DNA of 64,000 bases from Ustilago trichophora (Eukaryota; Basidiomycota; Ustilaginomycetes; Ustilaginales; Ustilaginaceae), in NCBI GenBank assembly GCA_900323505.1, contig OOIN01000017.1, forward strand, positions 496,001 to 560,000, in the 5' to 3' direction. The notes below the pieces were generated by a model that was not told where the DNA came from, did not search any database, and saw nothing but the letters and a program-made list of their open reading frames with translations. Both the position numbers and the translations under genes were made by a program. Positions 39,028 through 49,328 of the stretch are shown piece by piece. Numbering within the stretch: position 1 is the first letter of the stretch; each line of letters opens with the position of its first letter.

Positions 39028-40623
39028 TCAGTTATCCTTGAGGAACTTTGCCGAGGGACCTTTTCCTACTAGCTTACTGATGCTCAGATGAAACTTTGGC
39101 TCTCCGACCAGTCTTCCCGACTTGTCCACTTTACCTTCTCGGCTCCAGAATCCCCAGCCGAAAGTGACAAAGAAGAAGTAGTACAACCTGCTAATGCGGA
39201 AGAACAAGAACGACACTAACCAAATGCACAGCTCCATGTAGGTGAAAAAGTCGAGCTGTCCACCGGGCGCCCGGTCTTTGATAAATCGGATCAGGTCGAC
39301 CCAAAGTCGCATGTCGCGGGGTTTGGGTCGGGTCGATTTGTCCATGAGGAAGAGCATCAGTGTACGTGCCATGATGCCAATGTGAATGTGACCGACCGTT
39401 CCCACGGCGTTTCGGAAGGTGGCGTTTGTGCACAGCACAGAACAGTCTTCGATGGGGAAGACTTGGAGGTACATGTTGGGCCTGACGTAGTCTTCAGGGA
39501 ACAGATCCTCGGGGAGGAAGTCGATCGAGGGTACCTCAAAGCCAGTGGCGACGACAATGATGTCTGCGTCAAAGTGGGTCTTCTTGCCATCGGTACCCTT
39601 CTTCTGACCACGCTTGCGGAGGTTGAACACAATTCCGGACTCATCGAGGTCAACAACGTCGCCGCGCTGGTAGTCGGCTTCTCCGTGACGGATGTGGCGT
39701 AAGGCAGAGGTGTTGACGATGGGCGTGCCGGTGTAGAAGCCTTGAGTGGGAGCCATCTTCTCTTCGAGGTCGCGGTAATGCAGCTTCTTGAGCAGGAATT
39801 CGGGAATGAAGGAGAGCCAGGTCTCTCGTCCCAAGGGCTGCAGTGCAAGAGCACAATTGATTATGGTGTTGCGAGGAATGATCCACTTGTCGCTACGGGC
39901 GAGGATTGTGGGGCGGTCAGCAGCCTGTGCGACCGCCAGCTCGAGGGCCTCAATTCCACTAGCACCGCCACCGACAATCAACACCTTCTTACCCTTGCAG
40001 TCCAGGCCGTCGAGCTGCGACGAGTGAACGATCTTGCCCTTGAATTTTTCTTCTCCAGGCAAGTCCATCTTCTTTGGCTTACCGCAGGTACCAGTAGTGA
40101 CAACCACACCGTCGAAAACTTCATCCTCATTGCCGTTGATCACCCATCGAGCATGTCCATGCTCATGCGGGTCGGTGGACGAAGAGTGCCTGGTCACTTT
40201 CTCGACCTTGACGCCGAGTCGAGTGCGCTTGTCCAAATCGTACATCTTCCAAATTTTCTTTGTGTTTTTGAGGATCTCATCTCGGTGTGGGTAGCCCTGG
40301 GTCCACTTGACGGCGGGGTGGAAGCGGTACATGATGGAGCTGATCTGTAGTCCAGAAGTAGAGTTGACGCGAGACCAAATGCCGCCGATCTCGTCGGCTT
40401 GGTCAAAGATGGTCACCTCGAAACCGTGACCGATGAGATGGGAGGCGGTCGAGATACCGGTGATGCCGGCGCCAATGACGGCAACATGGCCGAGAGGTTT
40501 TTGCTTGGCTTGCTGCTCGGGAAGCTTGGGTGCAAAGGCGTAAGCGATCAGGATCTGGATCCATTGATAGATGTAGCTGACGATGGCGGATAGGCCAAAG
40601 TTGCCGACGGTAGTGACCGCCAT
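39028..40623 (-). CDS. Flavin-containing monooxygenase (FMO / Baeyer-Villiger-like)
   Basis: A 531-residue class B flavin monooxygenase. The FAD motif is VIGAGITGISTASHL (about residue 50), the NADPH motif VLIVGGGASGIEAL (about residue 215), and between them lies FKGKIVHSSQLDG, the F-x-G-x-x-x-H-S/T identifying sequence of the group. A hydrophobic segment near residue 15-30 and another near 470-495 (IWLVSFLFFRISRLYYFFF) suggest membrane attachment, as in microsomal FMOs. Such enzymes insert one oxygen atom from O2 into N, S or carbonyl substrates using NADPH. The substrate is unknown. No secondary-metabolism core gene lies nearby. It is convergent with the xylitol dehydrogenase gene. Confidence 0.88.
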   Translation of the reverse strand: MAVTTVGNFGLSAIVSYIYQWIQILIAYAFAPKLPEQQAKQKPLGHVAVIGAGITGISTASHLIGHGFEVTIFDQADEIGGIWSRVNSTSGLQISSIMYRFHPAVKWTQGYPHRDEILKNTKKIWKMYDLDKRTRLGVKVEKVTRHSSSTDPHEHGHARWVINGNEDEVFDGVVVTTGTCGKPKKMDLPGEEKFKGKIVHSSQLDGLDCKGKKVLIVGGGASGIEALELAVAQAADRPTILARSDKWIIPRNTIINCALALQPLGRETWLSFIPEFLLKKLHYRDLEEKMAPTQGFYTGTPIVNTSALRHIRHGEADYQRGDVVDLDESGIVFNLRKRGQKKGTDGKKTHFDADIIVVATGFEVPSIDFLPEDLFPEDYVRPNMYLQVFPIEDCSVLCTNATFRNAVGTVGHIHIGIMARTLMLFLMDKSTRPKPRDMRLWVDLIRFIKDRAPGGQLDFFTYMELCIWLVSFLFFRISRLYYFFFVTFGWGFWSREGKVDKSGRLVGEPKFHLSISKLVGKGPSAKFLKDN

Positions 40624-41714
40624 ATTGGAATGATAGTGACTGGACTAGGTCGGAAGCTACGCTGCGATGAGAAGAAGGAAAGATGATGGCAGCAAGGTCT
40701 TGGGCGAAGGATGGAGAGAGACAGAAGGAGTGTGACAGGGACAGGGTTCAAAAGCATCACGGGCACGCTCAGCCAACTAAAGGGACAGGACCAGGAATAG
40801 AAGCTTAGCCTCCGAATGAATCCAACACACAGCAGCAGTATGGCAGCAGAGAAAAACGGAGAAACTCTCCGACACAAGCCACTTACAAGCAATCGAAGGA
40901 TCGATAGGACATTCCTGCTATCCTTCTCACGCGCAATCTTCGCTACTCTCCCCTGCCCTCACTCTGCACCGTGCGTCCTTTCGGATCAGTTCCGTCTGCA
41001 TTCAAAGCCACTCAACAGAGATCGTGAGAAAATTGTACCTCTTCACGAGGACCATCACTTGTCTGGCAAGCATCAGCACAATAGGAGTCGAAGCAGAGGG
41101 TGTGAATGCTAAGCAATAGCGCGAGATGCAGGCAAAAATGGGCTGTCATGCCTCCACTCAGAAGTGCACGTTGCTCAGAAATGACCTCAGTGTGCGTTGT
41201 TGCTGTGCGAAGCGTATCGGGGATTTGCCGTACTATTCTTGCCTTAGGTGTCTGTCTTCCCCTTTTTTCTATGCCTTTTTCAAGCCACTTTTTGTTTTCG
41301 CAATTCTTCCCGATTTACTTGAATCCTGCGCAACCACTGACACTACAACGGCTGGTCCATCGTCCAATTTGACTGAGAGCTCTGGCGGCTAAGACGGTCC
41401 CGACCACTCCATGGCACGCCTTCAGACACGCACAGATGGGAGAAATTTCCTTTGATACAGATAAGATTGCAAGGAGCTGTTCCTTTGTCTTAAGGGTGAT
41501 GAAAACATATATAGTGTGTATGGTGAGACTGTATCGGCGACCCAGGATGAGCAAGCATAATGTGGTATATGAACAGGGCGAAAGAGCGGAAAAACTCAGC
41601 GAGCTGGCGGACAAGCTAGCTCTGCTGCTGTGAAGTATGAGCAGTGAAGCAAAGCAATCGATCTACAAGATGTGATTCCAGATATACGCAAACCATGCAA
41701 GGGGGTAAAAGCGC
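40624..41714. other. Intergenic region, 1.09 kb
   Basis: The upstream region of the monooxygenase and the 3' flank of the second permease, both on the minus strand. No supported gene or RNA was seen. Confidence 0.5.
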
Positions 41715-43379
41715 TTAGTGGTGGATGCCCTCCTCGTCACGAGAAATGACACCAAGCTTCTCCTGCTGCTCGGGTGTGAGCGTGCTGCGAGGGCCAGTGT
41801 AGTGCCTGTGGGCAAAGACAACAAACCAAACAGTGGCGAGGAAGAGGACACCGGTCATGATAACCCACGAGTAGTTGAAGTTCATTGCAGTGATAGGCTG
41901 AACGGTGGGGATCGAGAGGACGACGCATTCGAACATGGTCCAGACGATGGCGATACCGTTGACGGTCTTGCCGAGCCAGCCGCGGCCGAGGGAGAACGGT
42001 CCGGGCTTGTACTGGACGTCGGGGTGGTCCCAGTAGATCCAACGGGCGACAATGGGTACCAGGTAACTGCTGTCCATACCAAGAGCGGCGAGGGCAAAGA
42101 TGGCGGTGACGGCGGTGTACGAGGCAAACGAAAGACAACCCAGAGCCATGCAGGGGATGACGACGAGCCAGACGGCGTTGACGGTGGTACCGGTGCGCTT
42201 GTTGACCCTGGCGAAGACACGAGGGAGGGCATTGTCTCGGGCAAAGGCGTAGAACGAACGAGCGTTGGCCTGGAGAGCAGTGGTGACGACGAAGAAGGCA
42301 ACCGAGCAGACGAAGGGCCAGATGATAAGGAATCCGACCTTACCAGCTCGCAGGTAAAGAATCTGAGCGAAAGCAAGTCCTCCTGGCCAGGTCGAGATGT
42401 CCTGAGTGGCAACATCACCGCTGACGAGAACCATGACAATGTTGAGAATCCAACCGACAGCACCGGTACCGGCAACGGCAACAACGATGGCGACGGGAGC
42501 GGCGATGGCAGCACGCGAAACTTCCTCCGAAATGTGGGCAGTGGCATCGTAGTCAGTCATGACGAACTGCACGCAGTAGAGACCAAAGAGGAAAGCAAGA
42601 CCGTTGCTGCTCCAACCGCTTCCGTTGGCAACGTCGGTGAAGGTGTACGAGGCCGAGTGCATCTGGTCCAAAGGCGTCTTGGCGAGAACGACAATGATGA
42701 TGATGAAAGTGATGCCGAGGTTGACAATCACGTACGACGACGTGAGGCGGGCCAGAGTCTTGATACCAAAGCAGTTGATGATACCGTGAAGAGCGAGCAG
42801 AGCGATGTAGAGACCAACAGTGGCACCCGTCGTAGCAACGTAGCGGCCGTTGGTGATGACGTAGGCCCAGGCAAAGATCATCTGCGAGAGACCGTACTCG
42901 GTACCGGCGATACCAGCGATCTGACCGGTGAAGTTGAGCCATCCGGTGAGCCAAGCGACAAACGCACGCTGGTTGCGGGGAACGAGGAGACCCGAAGCCG
43001 AGTAGAGACCACCGGCGGAAGGGTAAGCCGACACAAGCTCAGCAATCGAGAGACCGAGGGTCATGTTGAAGCAAGAACCGATGAACCATGTCCACACGGT
43101 CGAGGCGGGACCACCAAGAGTGAAAGGGCTGTTGAAGGTGGTAGCGACCGAAGAAACGAGACCCATGATGGCAAAGGCGTAAGAGATGGTCGAGAAGCTC
43201 TTGAACTCTCGAGCAAACTCGGATTTGTGACCCATACGGGCGGCGAGCATGGCATCGTCATCGTTGACGAGCTCGGCAGGCTGGTGGCTGACACGAGCGC
43301 CATTCTCGTTGGCAGAGGCGACGGGCCCCTTTTCAACCTTGACGTCGCCGGAGGACTTGGAGGATATCGAAGCCGGCAT
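41715..43379 (-). CDS. GABA/amino acid permease, Uga4-like (APC superfamily, ACT subfamily)
   Basis: A 554-residue permease with about twelve membrane segments and hydrophilic ends. Conserved blocks are FSTISYAFAIMGLVSSVAT with NSPFTLGGPASTVWTW, LSIAELVSAYPSAGGLYSAS in the second helix pair, and TDYDATAHISEEVSRAAIAA, which matches the 'GYDAxAHMSEE' signature of fungal GABA and amino acid permeases. The 'FARDNALP' block after helix 8 is also typical. Uptake of GABA or another amino acid across the plasma membrane is likely. Codon bias is very strong, giving long empty shadow frames on the plus strand. The upstream 3.5 kb is gene-free, which leaves room for a large control region. Confidence 0.9.
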   Translation of the reverse strand: MPASISSKSSGDVKVEKGPVASANENGARVSHQPAELVNDDDAMLAARMGHKSEFAREFKSFSTISYAFAIMGLVSSVATTFNSPFTLGGPASTVWTWFIGSCFNMTLGLSIAELVSAYPSAGGLYSASGLLVPRNQRAFVAWLTGWLNFTGQIAGIAGTEYGLSQMIFAWAYVITNGRYVATTGATVGLYIALLALHGIINCFGIKTLARLTSSYVIVNLGITFIIIIVVLAKTPLDQMHSASYTFTDVANGSGWSSNGLAFLFGLYCVQFVMTDYDATAHISEEVSRAAIAAPVAIVVAVAGTGAVGWILNIVMVLVSGDVATQDISTWPGGLAFAQILYLRAGKVGFLIIWPFVCSVAFFVVTTALQANARSFYAFARDNALPRVFARVNKRTGTTVNAVWLVVIPCMALGCLSFASYTAVTAIFALAALGMDSSYLVPIVARWIYWDHPDVQYKPGPFSLGRGWLGKTVNGIAIVWTMFECVVLSIPTVQPITAMNFNYSWVIMTGVLFLATVWFVVFAHRHYTGPRSTLTPEQQEKLGVISRDEEGIHH

Positions 43380-44257
43380 GTTGCTATGAGTGAGACGTTG
43401 GTGTACTTGACTTGAGTCTGTGTGGGGGTGGAGCGAAGTCAGGTAGGAGGATGGAGAGTCGTGGGGGTTGAGACAACGTCAGCGAAATGAAATGATGATG
43501 AGCATAGGCGATGGACCGGGGCGTTGATGGAGGGGGAGGGTCGTGGGCAGGGTCCAAGCGGGATGTGGGGTTGAGGAGGGTCTTAAGTATGAAGATCCAC
43601 TCCGCAGGGAAGGGAGTACAAGAGGCGCCAATGATCCCTGACCAGATGGGCAGGCCAAGCATGAACGAACAACAGGAGCACCAGAGCTGATGAAGGGCGA
43701 GGGAATCGAGGGGAGTGGGACAATGAACAAGAATGAAGCCGGATCATGAACAGACTGGAAACTAGGGTGCGACCCCATCCTGCAAGCGGGGCAGCCAACT
43801 CAGGTGATGGCAACCCTCGATCGGACGCTATCAAGGCCAAGCGGCTAGTACAGGCATGATGACGCTCTGATGCTGAAGGCGGAGCTCACATCGAGGAGAA
43901 TTGGACCCGACCGATCAGCGGATCACGATGCGGAGTGTTTTGGAGCATGCATGCATCGCTCGTGTGACAATAGTCTCTGAGAGGACAAGCGGAAGCCGGC
44001 TCAGAGTGTCAGGAGATGCGAACGTCTGCATCCAAATGGCCGCAATGGATGCCAAGATGCAGACTGAAGGCAGATGGGTGAAGCAAAGCAAAGCAAACCG
44101 AACATGCGGGCATATTTGGCGCAGAGAGGCACATGCGACCAGAGCCGACTTGGCAACAAAGAGCGAAACGAGAGAGGATGTTTTGTGGAAGACAAACAAG
44201 AGGGAGGAGGAGACAACAAGACCACGGGACTGGGACAAGAACAGGGACCGGGAGCAA

Positions 44258-44276
44258 GAGGAGGAGGAGGAGGAGA
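44258..44276. repeat. (GAG)n repeat
   Basis: About six GAG/GGA units in gene-free DNA. Confidence 0.8.
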
Positions 44277-45319
44277 GTGGGCACAGCAGAAGCAGTGAGT
44301 CGAGCAGTTTTGCCATGGCTCAACTCGCGAAAACTTTTTTTTTTTTGTTCGGTGAGTGAATTTTGCCGCGGCCCAACTCTGGCAAAATCTGCTCTGTCGC
44401 CACTTCCCAAGCAAGCCGGACTGCAGCGATATGAACGGAACCAGGTCATAAACCGGAACCTATTGCAGACAGGCGAATGGGGGAGACCTGTCAAAAGCAG
44501 CAACAGCAGCGTCATGACCCTCTTGCACATGACCGGCTTCTCCCCGCTTACCCCGCACTGGTAATCCAGACAGACGCAAGACCCTGCCAACCATCAGCTG
44601 GATGTGCAGCGCGGACAGCATATGAGGTTTCTGTGCCCCGCCTCTTCGAACAAACAGCAGAGCAAACAAGCAACGCAATGCAGTCGCCAGCCGCCCGTGA
44701 GTGCTGGAAAAACGTTGAATCCGATTTGCTCCACATGTCCATCCCAGCTGTGCGGAGTCGCCCTTGGTCCGATCCTAGGATAGCCGAACAGAGGAGTATC
44801 GGAGCCTGGCTCCTTGCTCGATCTGAGGGCCGAACAGGAAGGTGTCACATCGACGGTACAATTGGTGCCGAACTTACCTGTAAGAGATTAGATAGCAGAT
44901 CTGCTGTACTGTGGAGCGTGTACCGCTTGATGCCTTGAAACTGCTGGATTCGTTGGAGCCACAACGAGGTTGGTCGCGGTCAACTGTGGGAACTGGCAAG
45001 AGATGGTTGAGAATGAGATGATGGAGCGGACGATGGACAGACGATGGTCTTTTTGAAGAGAGACAGAGAGAGACGGTTTGGAGCCCGGTCGCGGGGTCAA
45101 GAGCGGAAAGTGAGGATGTGTGTGGGTGCGATGAAGACGAGAAGACGGGGACGCGATCACTCGCTGGAACAGTGTAAGAAACTTGGTTGCCAGTGCTGTG
45201 CGCTGCGTCGAGTTGAAGGCTTGGGATTGGCTGAGAGAGGAATGGTTTGCGGCAGCAGCAGCGAATGCGATCTGTTATCCAAGATGAAGGCAGTAGCACC
45301 CTATACAACCGCCGCGACA

Positions 45320-45336
45320 TTTTTTTTTTTTTTTTT
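45320..45336. repeat. T17 homopolymer
   Basis: An uninterrupted run of 17 T in gene-free DNA. Confidence 0.9.
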
Positions 45337-46939
45337 GGTGTTTGCTCTTGCGCCCTCGCGCTGCACGTCGCTTCCCAACTTGCGCGAATTTTCATGCATT
45401 CGAGCAGTCTTGTTCTTGTTTACTCGAGTGGGATAATCACAAAGTGCAGAGCGAGAAAAAATGCGGCTTCAGATCGCGACGAAAGTTGGAAAATTCGAAA
45501 ACTTTGTCTTTTTCAAAAACTTTACGGTGTTAACTTTTTTTCCCTCTTCTCACATTCTTCTGCCGGTGCTTTTCTTAGTCTGGGTTCTGGTTCCGTTTGA
45601 CCCGCTCGACTCGATCGAGGCAAACACAATGCGAACAAAGTCAGGCACAAGCTGATCGAGACTTGGACTCATTCAGCAAAGACCCTGGTGCTGAACAAAA
45701 GGGTTTGGCCCCTTGACTCTGTTTTGAGTTTGCTCGGTTGCAAAATTCTCCTCCACGGCGGCCAGACAAGACGGATTTCGCTTCTTAGTACTGTCCAGAC
45801 CACGTCCTGGGATGGTCACGGCCATGCTCAGTTTATCGCCATTGAATCGTCCTACGACAGCCTGTGTGAAGTCGACCAACGAACCAAGCCGAATGGTCTG
45901 TCATGTCGACTTACACACAATGCGGCGGACTTGCTCTGGGAGAATAGAAGGGCACCCTCAAACAATCTACTTTCAAGTCCCGTGTGCACAAGAAAGCATT
46001 CTAGCATCCACTCGATGCAGTCCCTTCAAGCATTGCCTTTGCCTCGATACGCTGGTTCGAACTTCGCCATTTTCGCTCTTGCGATTCCGCTCTGCGAAGC
46101 ATGAGCCACGCACTTAGTTGCTGCATTCCTCAACTTATGCAAAACTTACGTCTTACAATCTCAGGTCTCGCGGAGCATGGAAAGCGGCAGGGCCTATTGT
46201 GAAAGACACTCTTCCTATGGAATCCTGTATTTGGGACGGATCACCGAAGGGCATATCCATTGAGCGCTGCTTTGGGACGGTCGCAGTGCCTTCTGGCGAG
46301 CTTCTCTTTTTGCCCCGTAGTTGGGATCCGTGATCAGGGGAGACAAAAGTGGCGGGCACTTGGGCGTTGAACCGAATTCAATTTTCCTCATGGTGCAGCA
46401 GAGCCTTGTACTGTACATATTTACAGTACCACGAGGCAGCTGTCCGTGTCCCACGCGGCCATCTCGCTTCGCCCTCGAAATCTTTGATTTGAAATTGAAA
46501 GGCATTTCTGCCGAAGATGCTGACAAGTGGTAGCTGCTTCCACGACCAATGGGAAGAGAGACTTGTTTCGGCCACACGGTTGACACAAGAGTGCAAAGGC
46601 CGCGCTTTCCTCTGTTTGTCGCCATGTCGAACGCTGATTGTGAGCCGCTTGTCCCGGTTCCTCTCCCGTCCCCGCTCTTTGCTTTCGCCTGTGAGCCAGC
46701 AACAACGATGGCCTTGAGTGTCTCAAGTGGGGGATGTGCGAGTGGACAGGGTCGTATGAGACTCTCGCACCGAATCGAATGCAAATGCAGGACAGTGGTC
46801 CGAGCAAGCAGATCTCAGCTGTGCATCTTGTTCAAGGCCCGCGTTTCGCACCAGCACACGCTAACTATCACACTTAGATCCTGCATTAACAGTTCTCAAA
46901 AAAGATAAGAGCTCGAGCATTTCTGTATCGTGCAAACTC

Positions 46940-48790
46940 CTATTGTGCCGCCCTTTGGACTCGCGGCAGATAGTATCGGTTACGGAACTCGAGCGGGTCA
47001 CGGTCGGCTTTGTAGATTCCACGCTCGTCCTTGTTCTTGCCCAACTCGCCCATCCTCTGTTCCAGCTCACGCAGACCTTCGTCATCCACGTCGTTCTCGG
47101 GCGACACCTTCTCCATCGTAATGAGCCAACGACCCCATCGTCCAAAGTCTTGCAGAGAGTAGTGGATCATACGCATGCGTCCTTCGCCCGCTTTTCGTCG
47201 GTGCTGCGGCAGATCGATGCTCACCGACCTCTCAATCGCAGCTGAGGACTTGGTGCAGCTTCCCTCGCCATCTTTCTCCTCATCCTCTTCGGGGTCTATC
47301 ATGGATGGCAGCCAGAACACGAGCCGTCCACCGTCACACAGCAGGCTGTAGGCGTAGTCGAGCAGATCGTTGACCAGGTCCTCGAGATGGTAGGGTCGGG
47401 TAGGCGGGATGTAGTCGGAGCGTTCGTGAGACCAACAGCCTTGACCGGGGCCGAGGCCGTCTGGCATCCAATACGCCTCGGTCCTCTGCTTTTCAGGGTC
47501 TCGCTTGCCCAGCCGCTTGGCACCAGCTCGAACACCGTAAGGAGGATCCGCAACGATGCCGTCCACAACACCTGTTGGTCGCTTGCCAGTCTGCGTCGAT
47601 GGCTTGTCATCATTCGTCGGGAAGAGGAGGTCCTTTCGCCACGGGTTCTGAGTCATGTCGAACACCACAGTATCGAGAATGTGATCACAAACGCCATACT
47701 GCGTGGCACTCTTGACAATGCCCGTCTTGCTGTTCGAATCACTGATGTTCTCCTTGCCACGCATCGGTCTGCCGTCGATGTCGCTGCCAAATGCCATCGC
47801 ACCAAACACGGCGCTCGCGTACAGCATGGATCCAGTACCCGCAAATGGATCGTAGATGAGCTTGCCCGGTCCTGCGAGAGCCATGCTGGCCATCAAGAGG
47901 CTCATCTCGGATTCCATCGAAGTGTTGCCAATGTAGACGCGCTTCTTGAGGTTGAGCTTCTCGATCAGATCCCTTGCCAGTCCTACCTGACCTTCCTGCG
48001 TCGGGTCGCTCGACTTCCTCGGTACGGCAGGTGCTGCCTTCTCCGAGTGTAACGGACCCGCTTTGACGTCAATACGCCTGCCTAAGAAGATCTGCACCAG
48101 CCGAGGATCCTTGTCGCCTAGCTCCTCTCTTCCTTCCACCTTGTCGCTGTCTTTGCCCGCGCCGGGGAAGTTGTTGTGCTCGTCACGCAAATGGCTCGGC
48201 CACAGCTCTTGTGCTACGAACTCCTCCATGACACCCCATCGCATCGAAGGATTCTTGAGCTGAATGCGTCCCTTGAGGTCCATGTAGCTGAAGCTCTGGA
48301 TAATGTCGATCTTGCGCTTATCGCTGATCGTGTAGCTGTACGAAAATACGTGTGCCTTCCAAGAGGGGCAGTCGGCTTCCTCTACGTAGGGCGTCCAGAG
48401 GGCTCGGCTGCTCTCTTCCTGGTTGCGAGCATGGAGCTCCTCGTAGCTGCCTCCGTGCGACCAGTGAGCCCAGATAGAGCGAAGCGAGACGCAACGTCGC
48501 AATAGGTTGACGGCTGCCTCGTCGTTGGGCAGGTGAGCTAGCGCAAAGGGTCGTCGGAGATCGGGTCGGTAGCTAGATGAGGATGCTTCGTCTGTAGCCT
48601 CGTAGGCCTTGCGACTCTCCTCAAGCACCGGCTTGGCAGGTGTGGGCACAAATGCGAAGGGAATTCGAAGGTACTCGGCTGCAGCGAGAAAGTCTGGCAG
48701 GCGGAATGCATGATTGGACGTGGCAAAATGGAGGATGTAGAGAGGTCCGATCGAGGCAGGATCCTCCACAGAAGGAAAGCACATCACCAT
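46940..48790 (-). CDS. TRM11: tRNA (guanine-10-N2)-methyltransferase catalytic subunit
   Basis: A 616-residue protein matching Trm11. The N-terminus (YILHFATSNHAFRLPDFLAAAEYL) is the start of the THUMP-containing region of Trm11 proteins. The methyltransferase domain has the SAM-binding segment KLIYDPFAGTGSMLYASAVFG (motif I) and the catalytic IVADPPYGVRAG motif (DPPYG at residue 415), which binds the target guanine amino group. With its partner Trm112, the enzyme makes m2G at position 10 of tRNAs. The protein is longer than yeast Trm11 (433 residues) because of Ser/Glu/Lys-rich inserts in the middle and near 470-530. The first ATG is used; a second Met at position 3 is equally possible. The gene is divergent from the HTH-GNAT gene. 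Confidence 0.92.
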   Translation of the reverse strand: MVMCFPSVEDPASIGPLYILHFATSNHAFRLPDFLAAAEYLRIPFAFVPTPAKPVLEESRKAYEATDEASSSSYRPDLRRPFALAHLPNDEAAVNLLRRCVSLRSIWAHWSHGGSYEELHARNQEESSRALWTPYVEEADCPSWKAHVFSYSYTISDKRKIDIIQSFSYMDLKGRIQLKNPSMRWGVMEEFVAQELWPSHLRDEHNNFPGAGKDSDKVEGREELGDKDPRLVQIFLGRRIDVKAGPLHSEKAAPAVPRKSSDPTQEGQVGLARDLIEKLNLKKRVYIGNTSMESEMSLLMASMALAGPGKLIYDPFAGTGSMLYASAVFGAMAFGSDIDGRPMRGKENISDSNSKTGIVKSATQYGVCDHILDTVVFDMTQNPWRKDLLFPTNDDKPSTQTGKRPTGVVDGIVADPPYGVRAGAKRLGKRDPEKQRTEAYWMPDGLGPGQGCWSHERSDYIPPTRPYHLEDLVNDLLDYAYSLLCDGGRLVFWLPSMIDPEEDEEKDGEGSCTKSSAAIERSVSIDLPQHRRKAGEGRMRMIHYSLQDFGRWGRWLITMEKVSPENDVDDEGLRELEQRMGELGKNKDERGIYKADRDPLEFRNRYYLPRVQRAAQ

Positions 48791-49328
48791 TGCGCACCAA
48801 CAGACGACCGGTCAATTCGACTCGTGATTGTTATAAGGAATGAATGATGGAAGCAAGGACGAGAATGGTCGAGGGTCGATTCTGTTGTGTCGTGTCTCTG
48901 CCAAAAGAACCTGAGAAGAAACAGAGAAAGTCCAAAAAAAGTCGCGGGAAATTCTCCGACAGAAAAAAAAAAAAAAAAAAAGGTCGGAACCGACGATGAG
49001 AACGCTGGACCCTGACTTTCAAGATTTGGCCGAGTTTTTCAAGGTGTTGCAATCAAATGTCATTCAATTTTCCACGTTGGCGCAGAATGCGCGCTACCAT
49101 CTCACCTCCAACGAGACCGCTTCGATCCTCTGACAGCCAAGACCCTGGCAAGCCACCATACTCGCCCAATACGATTCCTCGAGCACAATTGGTCCAGCAT
49201 TCTGGTACACCTTCTTTGCCGGACTCCGGATCTGACGTCGCTGCAGCTGTGACAAGCGCAATCATTATCGCAGTAGATCAGGACCATTCCTGTTCCCTTA
49301 GCCGCCTTCGGGTGGGGCGACTGCCAGC
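48791..49328. other. Divergent intergenic region, 0.54 kb, with A20 run
   Basis: A shared upstream region for TRM11 (minus) and the HTH-GNAT gene (plus). An uninterrupted A20 run lies at 48963-48982, a likely nucleosome-free poly(dA:dT) element. Confidence 0.6.

Larger units (their letters stand above)
43380..46939. other. Gene-free region, 3.56 kb
   Basis: The largest gap of the left and middle part, between the second permease (upstream side) and the 3' end of TRM11. It holds a GAG repeat (44258-44276), a T run near 44334-44346 and a T17 run (45320-45336). Open frames up to 193 codons occur on both strands but overlap one another, lack codon bias and show no domain. No transposase, reverse transcriptase or tRNA was recognised. 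A spliced gene or a long non-coding RNA cannot be excluded by eye. Confidence 0.5.

Noticed and set aside
41718..43415. A 565-codon open frame on the strand opposite the second permease
   Set aside because: It is the mirror of a gene with strong C/G-ending codon bias; the protein is Asp/Gly/Glu-rich without a domain, while the permease frame has clear family motifs.
44009..44590. A 193-codon minus-strand frame with Leu runs
   Set aside because: The Leu run comes from a GAG/CTC repeat; several frames overlap on both strands and none has codon bias.
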